A DNA stretch of 64,000 nucleotides from Gnetum montanum (Eukaryota > Streptophyta > Gnetopsida > Gnetales > Gnetaceae), in the NCBI GenBank assembly GCA_015680685.1, contig MNCI01010025.1, positions 624,985-688,984 of the forward strand. The letters are read 5' to 3'. The position numbers and the translations under genes were made by a program. Below, piece after piece: positions 1-12,384 of this stretch (position 1 is its first letter; each line of letters begins with the position of its first letter). The notes below the pieces were generated by a model. That model did not search any database. It had not been told where the DNA came from and worked only from the letters and a program-made list of their open reading frames with translations.

Positions 1-379
1 ATTTCCTCTTGAGTTATAGGTACCTTTACTTCAGAAGATCCTATTTGATGTTGTGAGTGAAGCCCAGAACAACGAGTCATGGATCATTGACCATGACTCA
101 ATAGAGGAGTAGCATGCATAGACGCTGAGGTGCATCGAGCACTACCAAAGCAAGCAGTAGCAAAAGCACCATGCAGAACCACATCGATAGCCAATGTAGA
201 AGGGAGACCTCATCCTCAAGGTTGTCTATGATCATGTGAGAAAATTCTAAGCCAACTGGGAAGGTCCTTACATGGTCACTAAAGCCTTCAAGAATGGAGC
301 CTTTAAGCTAGTGGACATGGACGGTAATGAGTTCACCATCCTAGTGAATCACTCGTACCTCAAGCTGTACTACATCTAA
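1..379 (+). pseudogene. Integrase C-terminal end of pol (element A)
   Basis: This is the last part of the pol polyprotein, decayed by frameshifts and stops. The best-preserved stretch reads KAFKNGAFKLVDMDGNEF and ends YLKLYYI followed by TAA at 377-379. It aligns with the intact copy in element F (KAFDNGAFKLADMDGKEF, ending FLKPFYT) and with D near 37.3 kb. This is the SH3-like tail after the DDE core of plant Ty3 integrases. Nothing upstream is present because the window starts here. Confidence 0.8.
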
Positions 380-665
380 AGCATGATGGCATCAAGCATA
401 CTCCCCTATGATGATAAACTAGCAACAACACCAAGTAGCATCCAAAATAACATTAAACTAGTAGTAATGAGTAGTGTCTACAATGACGTTAAACTAGCGG
501 CATCGAGTACCATCTGCTATGATGTCAAACTGCCAACAACAACAAGTAGCATCCACTATGATATTAAACTAGCATGTATGGTCTTTCAGAACCTTAAACT
601 GGTGTAGCAGTCCATTGGGATCTTAAACTAGCACACGATCTACCAAGACCTTAAACTGGGTTTGT
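380..665 (+). repeat. Dyad-motif array after pol (element A)
   Basis: About eight degenerate copies of a 24-50 bp unit, each containing TTAAACTAG or TTAAACTGG (reverse complement of CTAGTTTAA) next to a short dyad. The best copy is near 640, with GATCTACCAAGACC before TTAAACTGGG. The same array follows integrase in B, C, D and F. The units are non-coding; the small open frame across them is a by-product of the repeat. Confidence 0.8.
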
Positions 666-1710
666 GTTGCATCCCCAAGATGCACCAACACCAAATACAG
701 ATCAAATGAGTGGGCATGATGCCGATGCATAGGTGGGTCATCGCAGCACTAGAACATAGTTCATGATACAATGGGAATGCGGTATGGAACATATGTGACA
801 CTTCCACCCTTGGCATCATGTTGACCTTCTAGAGATGTTGTATGACATCACACAGGCCCGCTAAACCTACCATTGCCACAACCCCTTGCCCTGACAGTAG
901 CTCCTTGACCAGTGCCTACAGCTTGAGTTTTGGCAATATTATGGGCTAGCCATAATATTATTATCCTCCAGCCCCCTACCAGTGATGTTCAGCTATGTGG
1001 TAGCAACCCCATAGCTGAACTAGGAACACATGACCCTAGCAGGTATTCTAGTGCATCCGCACTCACAACGGTGCCTCCAATGTCGGTTCCTCTACATCGA
1101 CACTACCAAGGCCATTACTGGTCTTTCTACTTTGGATATCATACACCATCAACGATGTTCAATAGCTTCACCAATGCTAGCAGTGAGTAGGACCTTTGCC
1201 CCTAAGCGAACATCTTACAACATCCACAAATGCTACAGTGCCGTGAAGTGAGTGCCTTGACTAGCTTAACTACTTAAGAGTGCAAACTCCCATGGCATGC
1301 GTAACATAGCTTATCACATGGGAAATACCAGTGCAAGTTCCATGATGTTTGTAACACATCTCACCACATGAAACACATTTGTAGGTAGGTCGAAACTCTA
1401 CACATATGTAATGCAACTCATCCTGGGAAAGACACCTATCCTACGGGAGGTTGGAGGTTAGTTGAACAAAAGGTGAAAATGCATAAAACTCCCTCATGAA
1501 CACTCCGATGAGGGGTTTAGATAAACCTCATCCTTTCCCTTCTCCTATATCGCCTTCTTCCCTACTTCATCTCTTCACTCCAATGTGACACTCTCAAGTG
1601 TAGTCAAGCAACATCTCGACACTCACAGAGCAACAACCTTAGCATTTTTCCTACTATAGTGTTTCATATTTGTTATCGATGTCTATCGAGCTTGTTCTCT
1701 AGACATTGAC
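666..1710 (+). other. Element A 3' UTR
   Basis: Non-coding stretch between the dyad array and the purine tract. It aligns over most of its length with 37735-38703 in D. It contains two conserved hairpins at 935-959 and 987-1020, described separately. Small open frames here are not shared with D, so I do not call genes. Confidence 0.7.
935..1020 (+). other. Pair of conserved stem-loops in the 3' UTR (element A)
   Basis: The first stem pairs AATATTATGG (935-944) with CCATAATATT (950-959) around the loop GCTAG. The second pairs GTTCAGCTATG (987-997) with CATAGCTGAAC (1010-1020). Element D has both near 37990-38080. Its first stem reads AGTATTGTGG/CCACAATATT, so an A-T pair in A is a G-C pair in D, which is a compensatory change. 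The role is unknown; RNA stability, packaging or 3' processing are possible. Confidence 0.65.
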
Positions 1711-1723
1711 AAAGAGGATCCAA
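1711..1723 (+). other. Polypurine tract (element A)
   Basis: AAAGAGGATCCAA lies directly before the TG of the 3' LTR, the usual place of the plus-strand primer. Matching tracts precede the 3' LTRs of D (38704-38719), C (47081-47096, minus) and F (59605-59620, minus), with consensus AAAGAGGGGCCAA. Confidence 0.7.
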
Positions 1724-3377
1724 TGAAAAATCCCAAAAAATTTGAGGTCATTCTTGCTTCACCAGGCATTGCAACTCACGTATCGCTATGATAGTTCTTT
1801 GGGAGGAGAACGCTCTAAATTTGGGCTGGCTAGTTCAAAAAATTTTCTACTTTGGGTATGAATAGGCTCTACAGATCATCCTTCCTATCCACCTAAGTAG
1901 CCTGCCCAACTGATAGCCTACTCATAAATGATGTATAGAGTTGATAGTAGCATTCAGGATGTGTGAAATAGTTTGGCAATTTTTCTAAGTCACGAAGTCT
2001 GCTATGCTATGCTACATATCGCTATGTAGCATATCAAGCTTCAGAAAACATTTGTAGAACAAAGTGCCACACTACGCTATGCTACATAGCATAGCATAGC
2101 ATGGAAACTATACAGGTAGTTTCATTGTCCAAATTCAAGTCCTTCAACAATGTTCCTTTCCATTAGGAAGCAGTGGACCATGTTTGCTGCTATGCTACAC
2201 TGAGCTACATGCTGCAACGAGGCATAGAAATCTTGTGGAAGAGACATTAGGCAACTCAAAGGGCAGGACCAACAAGTTTGCATGTTCCGTAGTGTAGAAA
2301 GTAAAGTTTGTAGATTGGCAAAGTTTTCGTGACTAAGGCTAGTTTCTACGCTACGCTATGCTACATAGCATAGCAAGTATGTAGCACACACGTAGTGAAA
2401 CATGGGATAACATGCTATGATATTCCAAACATGCTACGCTACAAAGCACACTAAAGCATGGGGGTGGTTGTGTGACATCAATGCACTTCACCTAATTGAA
2501 CCATTGACACACGTCTCCTGACACTGATGGTGCAATTATAGCATGGAAGGCTCACAGATGTAGCATCGTAGACTCACAGTCATAATGGCCATGCATGTCC
2601 AGCAGTCATGCTGGCACATGCAGCACAAGTGAGTCAACATGGGCCTAGGGCACGGGGTGTCTAACCTACCTCTTTCACATGCCCTTGTTCCTATAAATAC
2701 CCCAAGGAGCAGCATTCAAAGGGTTCAAATTTTTTCTAATTTTTTTTTGACTTTCCCTCTCTCTCTGGAACTTAAGCTCTCTTCCTGGAACATTGTAACA
2801 TCGAGCATTGTAAGCTTTCTATTTTATACTATAAACAATTAGCATTCTTAGCTGGCACTTTGTTCTGTTTCCCTTCTACAACCTTGGTAACCCCCACATG
2901 GTCAACTCCTAAGTCTACATCCAAGCGCATAGTCATCCTTGCCCTACATGTCTTGGTTACTCTCGGGATCTCTACACTCTGCAACATTATGCAACCCACC
3001 ATATCCATCTTGCCAAGGTAGACTTGTAATTCTTGAGCGGTGCATTTTTCTAACTACATTTTACTTTGTTTCTTGCTTACCTTATTTCCTACTTACAACT
3101 GTATTTTACTTTATTTACTGCTTACTACTACATTCTACATTATTTTCTACCTCATTTAAATTTGAGCATTAGTTTGCACTTTCATCCTTATTTTCAAACT
3201 ATATCTTGCAAAAGGATATATAGACACTGATTAACTCCCTATTTGATTGATCAGACCATTCACAGTGCCCTGTATTCGTTGACATCTAGCATGATCCTCC
3301 CATGGATATGGGGTCAAAACTGTAGCACCCGTCAACCCCTCAGTGTTTTCTAGCCACTGACATTTTTGATTGTTACA
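1724..3377 (+). repeat. 3' LTR of element A
   Basis: 1654 bp starting TGAAAAATCCC after the purine tract and ending with a decayed GATTGTTACA. Other copies begin TGAAACACCC and end TTTTGGTCGCTACA. U3 carries palindromic runs built from GCTATGCTA/TAGCATAGC near 1998-2100 and 2346-2380. A TATA box, TATAAATA, is at 2692-2699. The next bases belong to element B. Confidence 0.85.
2692..2699 (+). promoter_or_regulatory. TATA box of LTR A
   Basis: TATAAATA in the context TTCCTATAAATACCCC. The same box sits at the matching place in the LTRs of D (24485, 39662), H (42114), B (17758-17765, minus), C (46237-46244, minus) and F (59077-59084, minus). Confidence 0.75.
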
Positions 3378-3439
3378 CACCCCCATGTCTGCACTGTGCA
3401 TGCTTGCTCAATGTGTACTCAGTGCAGATGCACACTAGG

Positions 3440-3745
3440 GATGTGACGCAAACATAGTTTAAGGTCTTGGTAGACCGTGTACTAGTATAATGTCCCAGTG
3501 GACTACCATGCTAGCTTAAGGTACCAGCAAACTATACATGCCAGTTTAATGTCATAGCATATGTGTCATGGCTATTTATATTCATAGCAAACTAGCCATG
3601 CCAGTTTTATGTCATAGAGGATGATGCTTCTTATTTGTGCCAGTTTATTATCATAGTAGATACTACTAGTTTCTTCTACCAGTTTATCTTCATAGTAGAT
3701 ACTACTTGTCATTGTGCTTAAAGGATCCATTCTAGAAGGCTTTAA
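3440..3745 (-). repeat. Dyad-motif array after pol (element B)
   Basis: Seen on the plus strand as AGTTTAAGGTCTTGGTAGACC, AGTATAATGTCCCAGTGGAC and further degenerate units. GGTC-N6-GACC occupies 3463-3476 and GTC-N6-GAC is at 3492-3503. The half-sites differ but stay complementary and the spacer stays 6 nt. The array lies between the integrase end and the A insertion. Confidence 0.8.
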
Positions 3746-4930
3746 GGATCACATAATGGCCTTCCTAGTTAGCTGAGAATTTTCTCTCGTGCTCACAGAT
3801 GCCCTTGAGGATGAGGTATCCCTTTTGTACTAGCCGTTAATGTAGGTTTGTATGGTGATTTTGCTACTACTTACTCTAGTAGAACTCTATGTGGCTTAGC
3901 ATCTATGCATGCTCATCCTCTATTGAGTCGAGGTTGATGATCTAAGACTCTTTGTTTGGGCTTCACTCATGATGTCAGAGAGGGTCATCTGGAGTGATGG
4001 TACCTCCAACGCAAGAGGCAACACACCTTCAGATCCATAACAAGGCTTTAAGGAGTATTACTTGTTGTGGTTCTACATGTCATCCTATAGGACCATAGAA
4101 CATAGAGGATTTTCTGATGCCATTGCCTCTTGCTGATGCTAAGCATCTACCTTACCAAGTTGATGATGGACTTATTTTTAGCCTCTACCTATCAGTTAGC
4201 CTATGGGTAATAGGAGGAGGAGAATGATTGCTTGATGCCTAGATTGTTACAGAAGGTTTGGGTTTCTATACTACTGAACTATAGTCCATTGTCGATCACA
4301 ATAGTCATTGGAAGCCCAAATCTTGTTACGATGTTGTCTAGGATGAAGTGGAAAATTTGCTTAGATATCATCTTCCTAAGGGGAATAGCATCCACCCACT
4401 TAGTAAAATACTTAGTGGTGATGATAATGAAACTATGCCCTACAGAGGACTAATTCATGATAGGGCCTATGAGGTCTAGTCCCCATTGTTTGAAAGGCCA
4501 TGTGATCTGCATTGGGTGTAGGTCCATGGGTGAGACATGTATGAGATTTGTGTATCTCTGGCATGTGTCACAAGCTTTAAATTTTGACAAGCATTCACAC
4601 TCAATGTGGTACCAGTAGTACCCTAGGCATCTAATTTCCATAGCCATAGCCCTAGGTGCTATGTGTCCACCACACAATCCTTAATGCACTTCATTAACTA
4701 CCTTTTTCCCTTGCTTTCCACCTATGCATGCCAGCAATAGCTCGTTGTAGGAACATCAGCACAGGGTGTCATTCCCGATGAGCGTACATTGTTGGGAACA
4801 CCTATAGATCACGTCTCTTTGAGCATATGTCAATCAACTTGGGGGTTCACCATGTTGTAGGTAGGCTTTAATGTTGGCATACCATTCCTAGGTATTTGTA
4901 GCATTGATAGATGCCATGTATCCTGCCTAA
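3746..4930 (-). pseudogene. Integrase region of pol (element B)
   Basis: The minus strand encodes GGHIAPRAMAMEIRCLGYYW with CDTCQRYTNLIHV (HHCC zinc finger, about 4540-4680) and the first catalytic Asp in GLDLIGPI (about 4450-4500). The DDE core continues through 3.8-4.45 kb in several frames, and the plus-strand text still reads as the complement of the VTDNGPQF and NGQVEA regions. Multiple stops and frameshifts make it non-functional. It would have inserted element cDNA into host DNA. Confidence 0.75.
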
Positions 4931-7122
4931 GTGATATGCTCAGTACATTCAATAATCAAAGTTAGTAGACTTGCAAATGAATGTGGTGGAATCTTTAGTG
5001 CTAGGGTAGCTAAGGCATCAGACAAAGTGTTCTCATTACATGGAAAAGGATGCACATATATGGTTGAAAATTTCTTAATCAGGATTTTTTCTAGGTCGTA
5101 GTAGGTTTGCAAATGTGTAGCTTTGTAGGCATAGACCTTGGTGATTTGATTCACAACTAGTTATGAATTTCTACTAATTTCCAAGTGTTGTATGCATAGT
5201 GATTGGGTAGCTAAGAGACCTCTAAGTAACCCCTCATACTCTACCACATTATTGGTATAGGGGAACATAAAGCGATAAGTAGACGGGTGTATTTTTTCAG
5301 AGGTGAATGTGATGAAGGCATCTGCATTACCTCCTCATGCGTTTGAAGCACCATCAAAGTGTAAAGTGGCTTCGAGATGTGATGGGATGATGTTGATAAT
5401 GACAACATGCTAATCTAGGAATTTGAGATCTATGGTTACTTGGTCATCGAGGAGCGAGGCTATGAGTTGGGTTGCTATGGCTTTACCCTTTGTCGATGAT
5501 TGACTTACATAGTTTAGGTCAAACTTTGTGGTTATTTGTTTCCATCAGGCTATCCATCTACTTTTGTATAGGTTGTTAGTGATATCCTAGAGTATGTTTC
5601 TTTTGCAAATGATGCTAGTTGTACAACAAAATAGGTAATGCCTTTACTTTTTTAGTGTGAACACTAAGGCAAGGCAATTCCTCTTCACTTTGTTGTATTT
5701 CACCTTATGCGCTATTAGTGCATGACTCAGATAATAAAATGGTATCTCAAACCCTTCTTATCATTTCTAACATAGCAATGCCATGATAGATGTGTCAAAG
5801 ATGGCAAGGTAGATGCAGAAGGGTTTATCCCTCTATGGTAGATGCACAGTTGTAAGGTGTAAAAAATCCCTCTTTAGGTCGTTGAAGGCCTATTGGCACT
5901 AGGTTATCCATTCAAAGTTAATCCCTTTCTTTAGAAGATGTTGCATGGGGTGTAAATTTTCAGTTAACCTTGGTATGAACCTTAGAATGAATTGCATCCT
6001 ACCTTGCAATCCATGTAAATCCTTAAGGTTTGTGGGAGGTGCTAGGTTGACGATGGCCTTAACTTTATTAGGGTCCACTTGTATTCTAGCCTTCAATACC
6101 ATGAACCCTAACATGCATTCGATTTTCACCCCAAAGACATACTTCTTAGGATTGAGGCACAATTCATGCATTTGAAAACACTTGAGGACTACCCCTAGAT
6201 CATGTGGGCGATCAGCTGCCTCCTTGGACTTGACTACTATATCATCCATGTAGTCATTTAAGGTTTCTAGGATGTAGTCCCTGAAGATGTAAGTCATGGC
6301 TCGCTAGTAGGTTGCTCTAGCATTCTTGAGCCCAAAAAGCATCATATTGTAACAGAAGGTATCCCATGGGATCATGAAGGTTGTTATTAGCTAATGCTCC
6401 AGGTTAATAGAAATTTGATTGTATTTGGAGAAACCATCCATCAAGGATAATAGAGCATGACCAGTCGTGCTGTCGATGAGTTGATCAATGCTTGGAAGTG
6501 GTAAATCATCCTTGATCATTGCCTTGTTCAAATCCCAAAAGTCTATATATATTTGTATTCCTACCATTTTCTTAGAAACCACAATGATGTTGGACACCCA
6601 TTCTGAGTAATCAACCACGCGGATGGAACCAGCTTTGTATAGCTTGGTAATTTCATCCCTTACAGATAGTGTAATTTCCAGCTTGACTTTCCAAGCCTTC
6701 TACTTGATTGCCTTCATGCACAGGTGTAGGATGATGTGTTGTATTAGCCATGGATCTAGACCTGACATGTCACTGTATGACCATGCGAAGACATTAATGT
6801 TGTCTTGCATAATCTTGGCTAAGGTTTTGTGCATTTGCACATCAAGGAGGGAGCTAAGTTTTAATGTTTTTACCTCCCCCTTGGATGTGGTCATAGGAAT
6901 CTCGATGAGAGGGTCCTCGGTTACATTGTCGGCCTCTAAGTATAGGGTTTGCACCAGATGCTTGGGCTCATCTGGGGATGCTTCTAAGGACACTATAGTG
7001 GTAGCTGTGGTTGACCCCCAGTCGATCAGGTTGGGGTTCAATTATTTTTTGAGCTTTCCAAGTGAACCTTCTAACGTTAAGAACATGGAGAAATCACGAT
7101 GGATTCCCATCTTTTGCCTAAC
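4931..7122 (-). pseudogene. Reverse transcriptase and dual RNase H (element B)
   Basis: The minus strand reads, from 7122: a short lead-in, FAWSYSDMSGLDP (about 6780), EWVSNIIVVSKK, FWDLNKAMIKDDLPLPSID, FMDGFSKYNQI, then YMDDIVVKSKE (about 6230), LNPKKYVFGVK and LHGLQGRMQFI. The Ty3-type RNase H follows in broken frames. The second RNase H is at about 5400-4930 (TNNVVEYEGLLRG, LVVNQITKVYAYKATHLQ, NTLSDALATLAL). The position that is a stop in C, D and F reads AAG here (IKKFST). Ends are set from the splice-like acceptor at 7122/7123 and the integrase lead-in. Confidence 0.8.
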
Positions 7123-7239
7123 CTACCAAAATGAGATAAAAGCCTAGTTAAGAGGCACCAGTTGGCAGTACTCGTGTGTAATGAAAATTTGCAAAATAGT
7201 GATGAGATGCAACTAGCAAAGTATGATGATGTAAAGATT

Positions 7240-7545
7240 AAAAGCTTGCTAGTTTAGGGTCATGGTAGACCACCAAGGCATAAGAGTGTGAAGCTTAAAA
7301 ATACAAACTATTGACGTGAAAATACGGAACTACTAGAAATTGCAAAATTACCAATGGAAAAGTGTGAAACTACTAGTTTAATGTCATTACACACTGTGAA
7401 CGTATAATAGGTTGAAATTACTAGTTTGAGGTCTTTTAGGACCATTAAAGGTGCAACTATGCTAGGATTTCTAGTTTAAGGTCATTTTGGACTAGTAATG
7501 CTATGATTTCTGGAGGTTCCTAGTTTAAGGTATTTTTGGACCAGT
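7240..7545 (-). repeat. Dyad-motif array between RT and the antisense gene (element B)
   Basis: Plus-strand units include AGTTTGAGGTCTTTTAGGACC (near 7425), CTAGTTTAAGGTCATTTTGG (near 7475) and CTAGTTTAAGGTATTTTTGG (near 7515). The dyad here is GGTC-N6-GACC-like. One to two decayed units occur at the same place in C (near 52015-52050) and D (near 33725-33745). Lying upstream of the antisense gene, the array could belong to its promoter. Confidence 0.7.
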
Positions 7546-7878
7546 AATAAAAAATATATATTTGTTTGTTTTTGGGAAAGAAAAAAGTTGGCTTGAAGCA
7601 TGTCAAGGTTTCAATGCCAACAGTGCTATGATGTCGTGGCGAGCATGCTATGTTGTACTGTGCACTCTGCATTAAATGAAGAAGGAGAGTGGCAAGTTTC
7701 CCTTTCATACCATTGTGGCATAAATAGGGATTAAACCCTTGTAATTTTTTCATTCTCACCATAAGAGCATAGAGCCTATATTGGAGTGCAAAGTGATTTC
7801 GGAGTACGAAGAGATTGTTCTAACAATGAGCAAGGCCATTTCCTCTATAATGATGAGGGAAAGTATACAAGTAGGATG
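7546..7878 (+). promoter_or_regulatory. Upstream region of the antisense gene (element B)
   Basis: No coding sequence shared with C or D. A TATA-like CATAAATAGGG lies at 7719-7729, about 150 bp before the first ATG. This is only a candidate promoter. Confidence 0.35.
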
Positions 7879-10800
7879 ATGGCTCCTAAGAAGGAACATA
7901 CTCACATAACACTCACAAAGGTCGAGGAGGTGAAGAAAACCCTAGGGCACATGGCACAAGTGTGCATCGCGGCACGAGAGGACTTGTCATTGACCTGGTA
8001 GGCTACTATGCTTCCTTTGCTTTTTCATGATTCTATTATCATTTTGTTTTCTACTTTCATTCTATATCCTAGTCTTTGTCATTTGTGCTTTCTATCATCA
8101 CATTTTTTTGTCCTTTGCACTACTGTTGTTGCCGTTTTGCCCATGGTGGATGCATAAATGCTATGTCATTGTTGCATGCAAGGTTGCTTAAATTGTCTCT
8201 GCTATGGTTATCATAATCGTAGGGCTTGGACAGTCTAAGTTACTTGACCTTCAAATTTCATAGCATAGGATCCGTAGGAGGGTTGGGCCATGTGTGATGT
8301 AATAGTGCGATGCGTGTTTTGTTAAGGCATATTGTTAATTGCCCTATTAGGGCTCATTACTCTATTACTACGCTCAGCTATTTTCACAATGCTATTACTT
8401 TCATGTTCTTGCTATGCTATGTGTGAGAAGAGGATTACGCTATGCTATGTGCATGAACTACTAGGTATTGCTATGTTGCGTATGTATTGCACTTAGACAT
8501 GATGCTAACGCTTCTTGGTTACATTGTGCAGGATGGGGCTGAGGCCCATCCTGATTGTCTTAGAAATTGTAGGGGTCCTGTGGAACGTAAGCAGACCCAT
8601 GGCCAATGCTCCTCCTCCCTAGATATGTATGGGAGAGTGAGGGGTATGGTTCAGGGAAGGAGCATAGGAGTTTCTACAATACCTCCTCCAACACTTCAGT
8701 GTGATCGTTTGGTCATACCTAGAGGAGGAAGAGATGACCATCATAATCGAACCAATATTGCTTGGGGAAATTCAGGGCATCCTAAGGTTTTTGGCAGATG
8801 GGGAAATTATCAGCAATCAGGGAGAAGGATCTAGTCAATGCCCTACAGGGTTAAGGTGTTTATCCTACATATGGAATATTCCTGAATACATTTTCTACCA
8901 TTCTTACAACACACTATTTTTTGCACGTTATATGGCAACATGCTTCCAAAACCCACTGGGAACTATCTACTGTGCTAGCGGGTGAGGTATTTTTTGTAAC
9001 CTTGCTCCATTGTGTTATGTGATGCTCGCCATATTGGCCAAATTCTAACAACATGTTTTTGCTAGGTTCTACATCAACAAGGGGTTCATGACTGACCGGG
9101 CCTACTGACTACAACAGAAATATCCTTCTAGGAGTTCTCTTCTACTTAGAACCTACATGCAGGTGTGATTGGATAATGTGGGGGTGAATACCATGACTAC
9201 CCATACTTATTCCCCATTCCCTAGAGTTAGTGTAAGGGGTCTGGTTGGCTGGATGAGGGGTGGGAAGAACCCTTCAAACTGATCATCATTGATCAAGTTC
9301 TAGTTAGTCATCCACCATTCTCATTACCTTACAAACCTAGTAGGCCAAATAGTAAGTGTTGGTATGCTCAAGTGTCTTTGTAGTCTTTGGATTTTCTATG
9401 TTTTTATGCTAAATATTTTTTGCAAAAAGTACTGTAGGGGTGAAAAAGACCTAGCTTGACGATGGTAACTGCCCAGACATTAGGGACAAATATCTACATT
9501 AAATATGGAGAAGTAGATAGGACCCAATTCTAGATAAACGATGCAACCTCAGACTCCTTGGTCTAGAATATCCAAAAGGTTGGGCTTATGGACATGCTCT
9601 TGGCCTCGAATCTAAATTTTCCTGCCACCAAGATGCTATTCCTAGTTGACTCCTTTTCTAACAAGATGACCTGCTTACACCTATGCACATAGGACATATG
9701 GGTGATCATTGAAATCAATGACCAACTCTTCACAGACCTCTTTGGTGTCCCCATCAATGGCACCCTCATAGGGTCAAAGTCCAAAAATGAGCTGACCCTT
9801 TGGAAGAAAGAAATCCAGGAGTGGTTGGGGCTTACTAAGGATTGAAAGGAGCTCCCTATGAAGAATCTCAAAGAAGGACCCACCATGGGGGTTTACCCTA
9901 TCTTCCATGCTTGTGCATTCCCTCAGCTACTCTTCCAAGTGAAGGTCATGTGGATTGAGCACGCTTGGGTAATATGTGAGCTTATGGAGGAGGGGGCTCA
10001 CTACAACTAGACCAAGTTCTTATGTAAAAGCTTACAAACTGAAATATTTGGGCTCCATAAGAAAATAGAGTCCTATTCCAATAGCCATTATGCCTTTCAC
10101 ATAGCCTATTTGAAGTGTTTCACAGAGTTTCTGGTGGTTCAAGAGAATGGAGTCTGGGTCATGTGAAATCATGACTAGATTTATAGACCATAGATCCACC
10201 AGATCCTTTGGACCACCCAAGCCTAAGATCCCTCATAAATAATAGGTGGGTCATTCTTTGTGATGACTAAGGATCGGATGGCCCACAACATTTGTGGCCA
10301 GGACAGCATAGGAGAGATGCCCCACATCGTGGATGGTAGTGTGTCATGGGGGGAACATTTCATAGCTAAGACGACGACCAATAAGTAGCAATGGAAGAGG
10401 CCTCATCTACCTAAAGAAACCCTTTGCATGAACGTAGAGGAGGGGTGGAGACTATGGCTTAGACTACAAAGGATGCAACCTCCTATTTGTAAACTCTTTC
10501 ATTTAATGCCTACTTTGTTATTATCTGCTATGTTATGCTATGCTAAGTAGCGTAGCATAGTGTAATACCTACCTTAGGCTAACTTGTCTTGAGCTAATGC
10601 AAACATGTTTCCTTGACTACTAGAAGAAGAAGAGGAAGAAGAAGAAGGTAATGAAGAGGTGTTGGCCCTTAAAATATGGGTGACGAATAAAGATACGAAG
10701 GTCCTAGTCTCAGAGAGAAGGGCCCTAGTCAAAAGGAAGGGATCTCTTGCTGATAAGGGAGGGGCTCTTATTATTATGGAGAATCCTCCTACTGATGGAG

Positions 10801-12241
10801 AGGAGTCTCACTTGAATAAAAATTATGCTCTTCTCCTAAAAGGAAAGGCACAAGTGCATGAAGAAGAGGTCCATAGGGACCCAGTAGGAACCTCTGGCCA
10901 GGCTACTAGCATCATTTTGCATCAGCAAGAAGGGAGACCACAATTGGATGCTAGTGAGTTTAGAAATGTCTACCTTCTCATAACTCATTTCAATCATTTC
11001 TAACATGTTTAGTTATGTGAAAAATTCCACCATTGATGCTATAGGACCTCCTCTAATTCACATGGAATCATGGATTGAGGTCCTTGATAAGTTCATGTTC
11101 ATGCAGGGAATCATTACTAAAATTATTAGCTATCTTCAGGAGGTGGACCCTAACGTGGGTAAGTAGTAGTGTTAGATGCTCTTACGTTGTCATCCTAGAA
11201 TTTCTTGACTTTCCTACTTTTGCTATACTAATGCGATTGGCATGCTCTTTGTTTCATCACATCCTCTCGACTCAAATGGGACCCGACATGGCTTTTGAAA
11301 GTTAATGTCGTGTCTACATTCCCACCTGAAGTGACTAGGGTGTCTTATCATGCATACAATGAGGCCTGAAAATGTTCTTTACACTTAGCATGCTCCTTGT
11401 GGAAGTATAAGCATGTTGGCAAGAACCTGTGAAAATGGGTCCAAAAGGATGAGTAAAGGGAGGCCCCTCCTAAGTGCCGAGGTGGAGGATCTTAAGTTGA
11501 GGAATTAATTCCTCATAGCCCATGACACTAATAATGAGGATTGGCACATGCTCATGATAGACTATTCCAGATTTTGGATATTCATGCATTAGAATGTCGA
11601 GGGCACCCACGAAATAATAGAACAACATATGCAGATGGACTTGTTAGACTAGAAGTGTCAAGGTTTGAAAGGTTTTAGTGCTAAAGTTTACGAATGGGGG
11701 TAGTCCCAAAAAAATCATAAACATATGTATAAATGGGAAAATGCCATTAATTCTTTTGAGTCCTATGCCAAGTTCAAAGAGTAGGTAAAGGTTATAGAAT
11801 CTCCTAACTAGAAAGTGGATCTTCCCATAGGAGAGACGATGATCATCTCCTTTTCTCTGGGGTTGTCAAGGTGGATGATCGTTGAAAGGGAGAGAGTTTT
11901 TGCAAATGCTAAACCAAGCAACAGGTGTTGGATGGACATCATTAGAGAGGATGTCTAGCATTGCTTTGGGCTCAGTTTAGACCGAATACCCTTTCAGATG
12001 GATGTAGGCCGTTCTCAAGTTAGTTTCTTTCTACTATATTAATGCTTATGCTCTGTTGTGACTTGCATGCGTTGCTTTAGCTAATCACTCCATTCCTACA
12101 ATAAAGGCTCTAGATGAGGGTGCAAGGCCCATAGAGGGAGGGAATGAAGAATCGGTAGAGGGCAACTCAAGGGAAGGAAATGCAAAGTAAAATGATGCAA
12201 AAGAGGATGACGAAGATGAAGCAGGAGGGAGAAACCCATGA
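7879..12241 (+). pseudogene. Antisense multi-exon gene of element B (function unknown)
   Basis: Exons proposed from homology with C and D: 7879-7997, 8532-8981, 9066-9162, 9438-10488, 10624-10954, 11045-12018 and a last one ending at the TGA at 12239-12241. Borders include ATTGTGCAG/G, GCGG/GTGAGG, TTTGCTAG/G, ACTGTAG/G and GATGCTA/GTGAGTT. Intron 1 is phase 2 and the acidic-to-coil intron phase 1, as in C. The protein starts MAPKKEHTHI, has a hydrophobic stretch (ILIVLEIVGVL), a core with NDQLFTDLFGVP, EWLGLTKD, YPIFHACAFPQLL, MEEGAHYN and FLVVQENGVW, then a run of Glu, a coiled-coil-like exon and an acidic tail. In-frame stops are mostly TAG for CAG. I do not recognise the family. It lies on the strand opposite gag-pol. 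Confidence 0.65.
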
Positions 12242-12384
12242 CAACATGGGATTCTTTTTTATATCTTTTGGAATTTTTTCTAAAATCATGCAAACATTGG
12301 CCAGGAGACTAGAATTTTGAATAAAGAGATGAATTGCTTCTCATGCTAACTTCTATGTTGTGTATGCACTGGATGTTATGCTAT

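Larger units (their letters stand above)
1..3377 (+). mobile_element. Element A: 3' part of a Tat-like Ty3/gypsy retrotransposon
   Basis: The left edge cuts this element. Visible parts, in order, are the integrase C-terminus, a dyad-motif array, a 3' UTR of about 1 kb with two hairpins, a short purine tract and a complete 3' LTR. Immediately after the LTR the sequence becomes the 3' UTR array of element B in the opposite orientation, so A inserted into the 3' UTR of B. Organisation and sequence match the 3' end of element D at 37.0-40.4 kb, which supports the boundaries. Confidence 0.85.

Noticed and set aside
6623-7147. Plus-strand 174-residue frame
   Set aside because: Shadow of the minus-strand RT of B; reads through conserved RT motifs in the wrong frame.
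7879-12241. Host gene disrupted by transposons
   Set aside because: The same gene sits at the same place and orientation in B, C and D, and in D it is inside one set of target duplications, so it belongs to the element.
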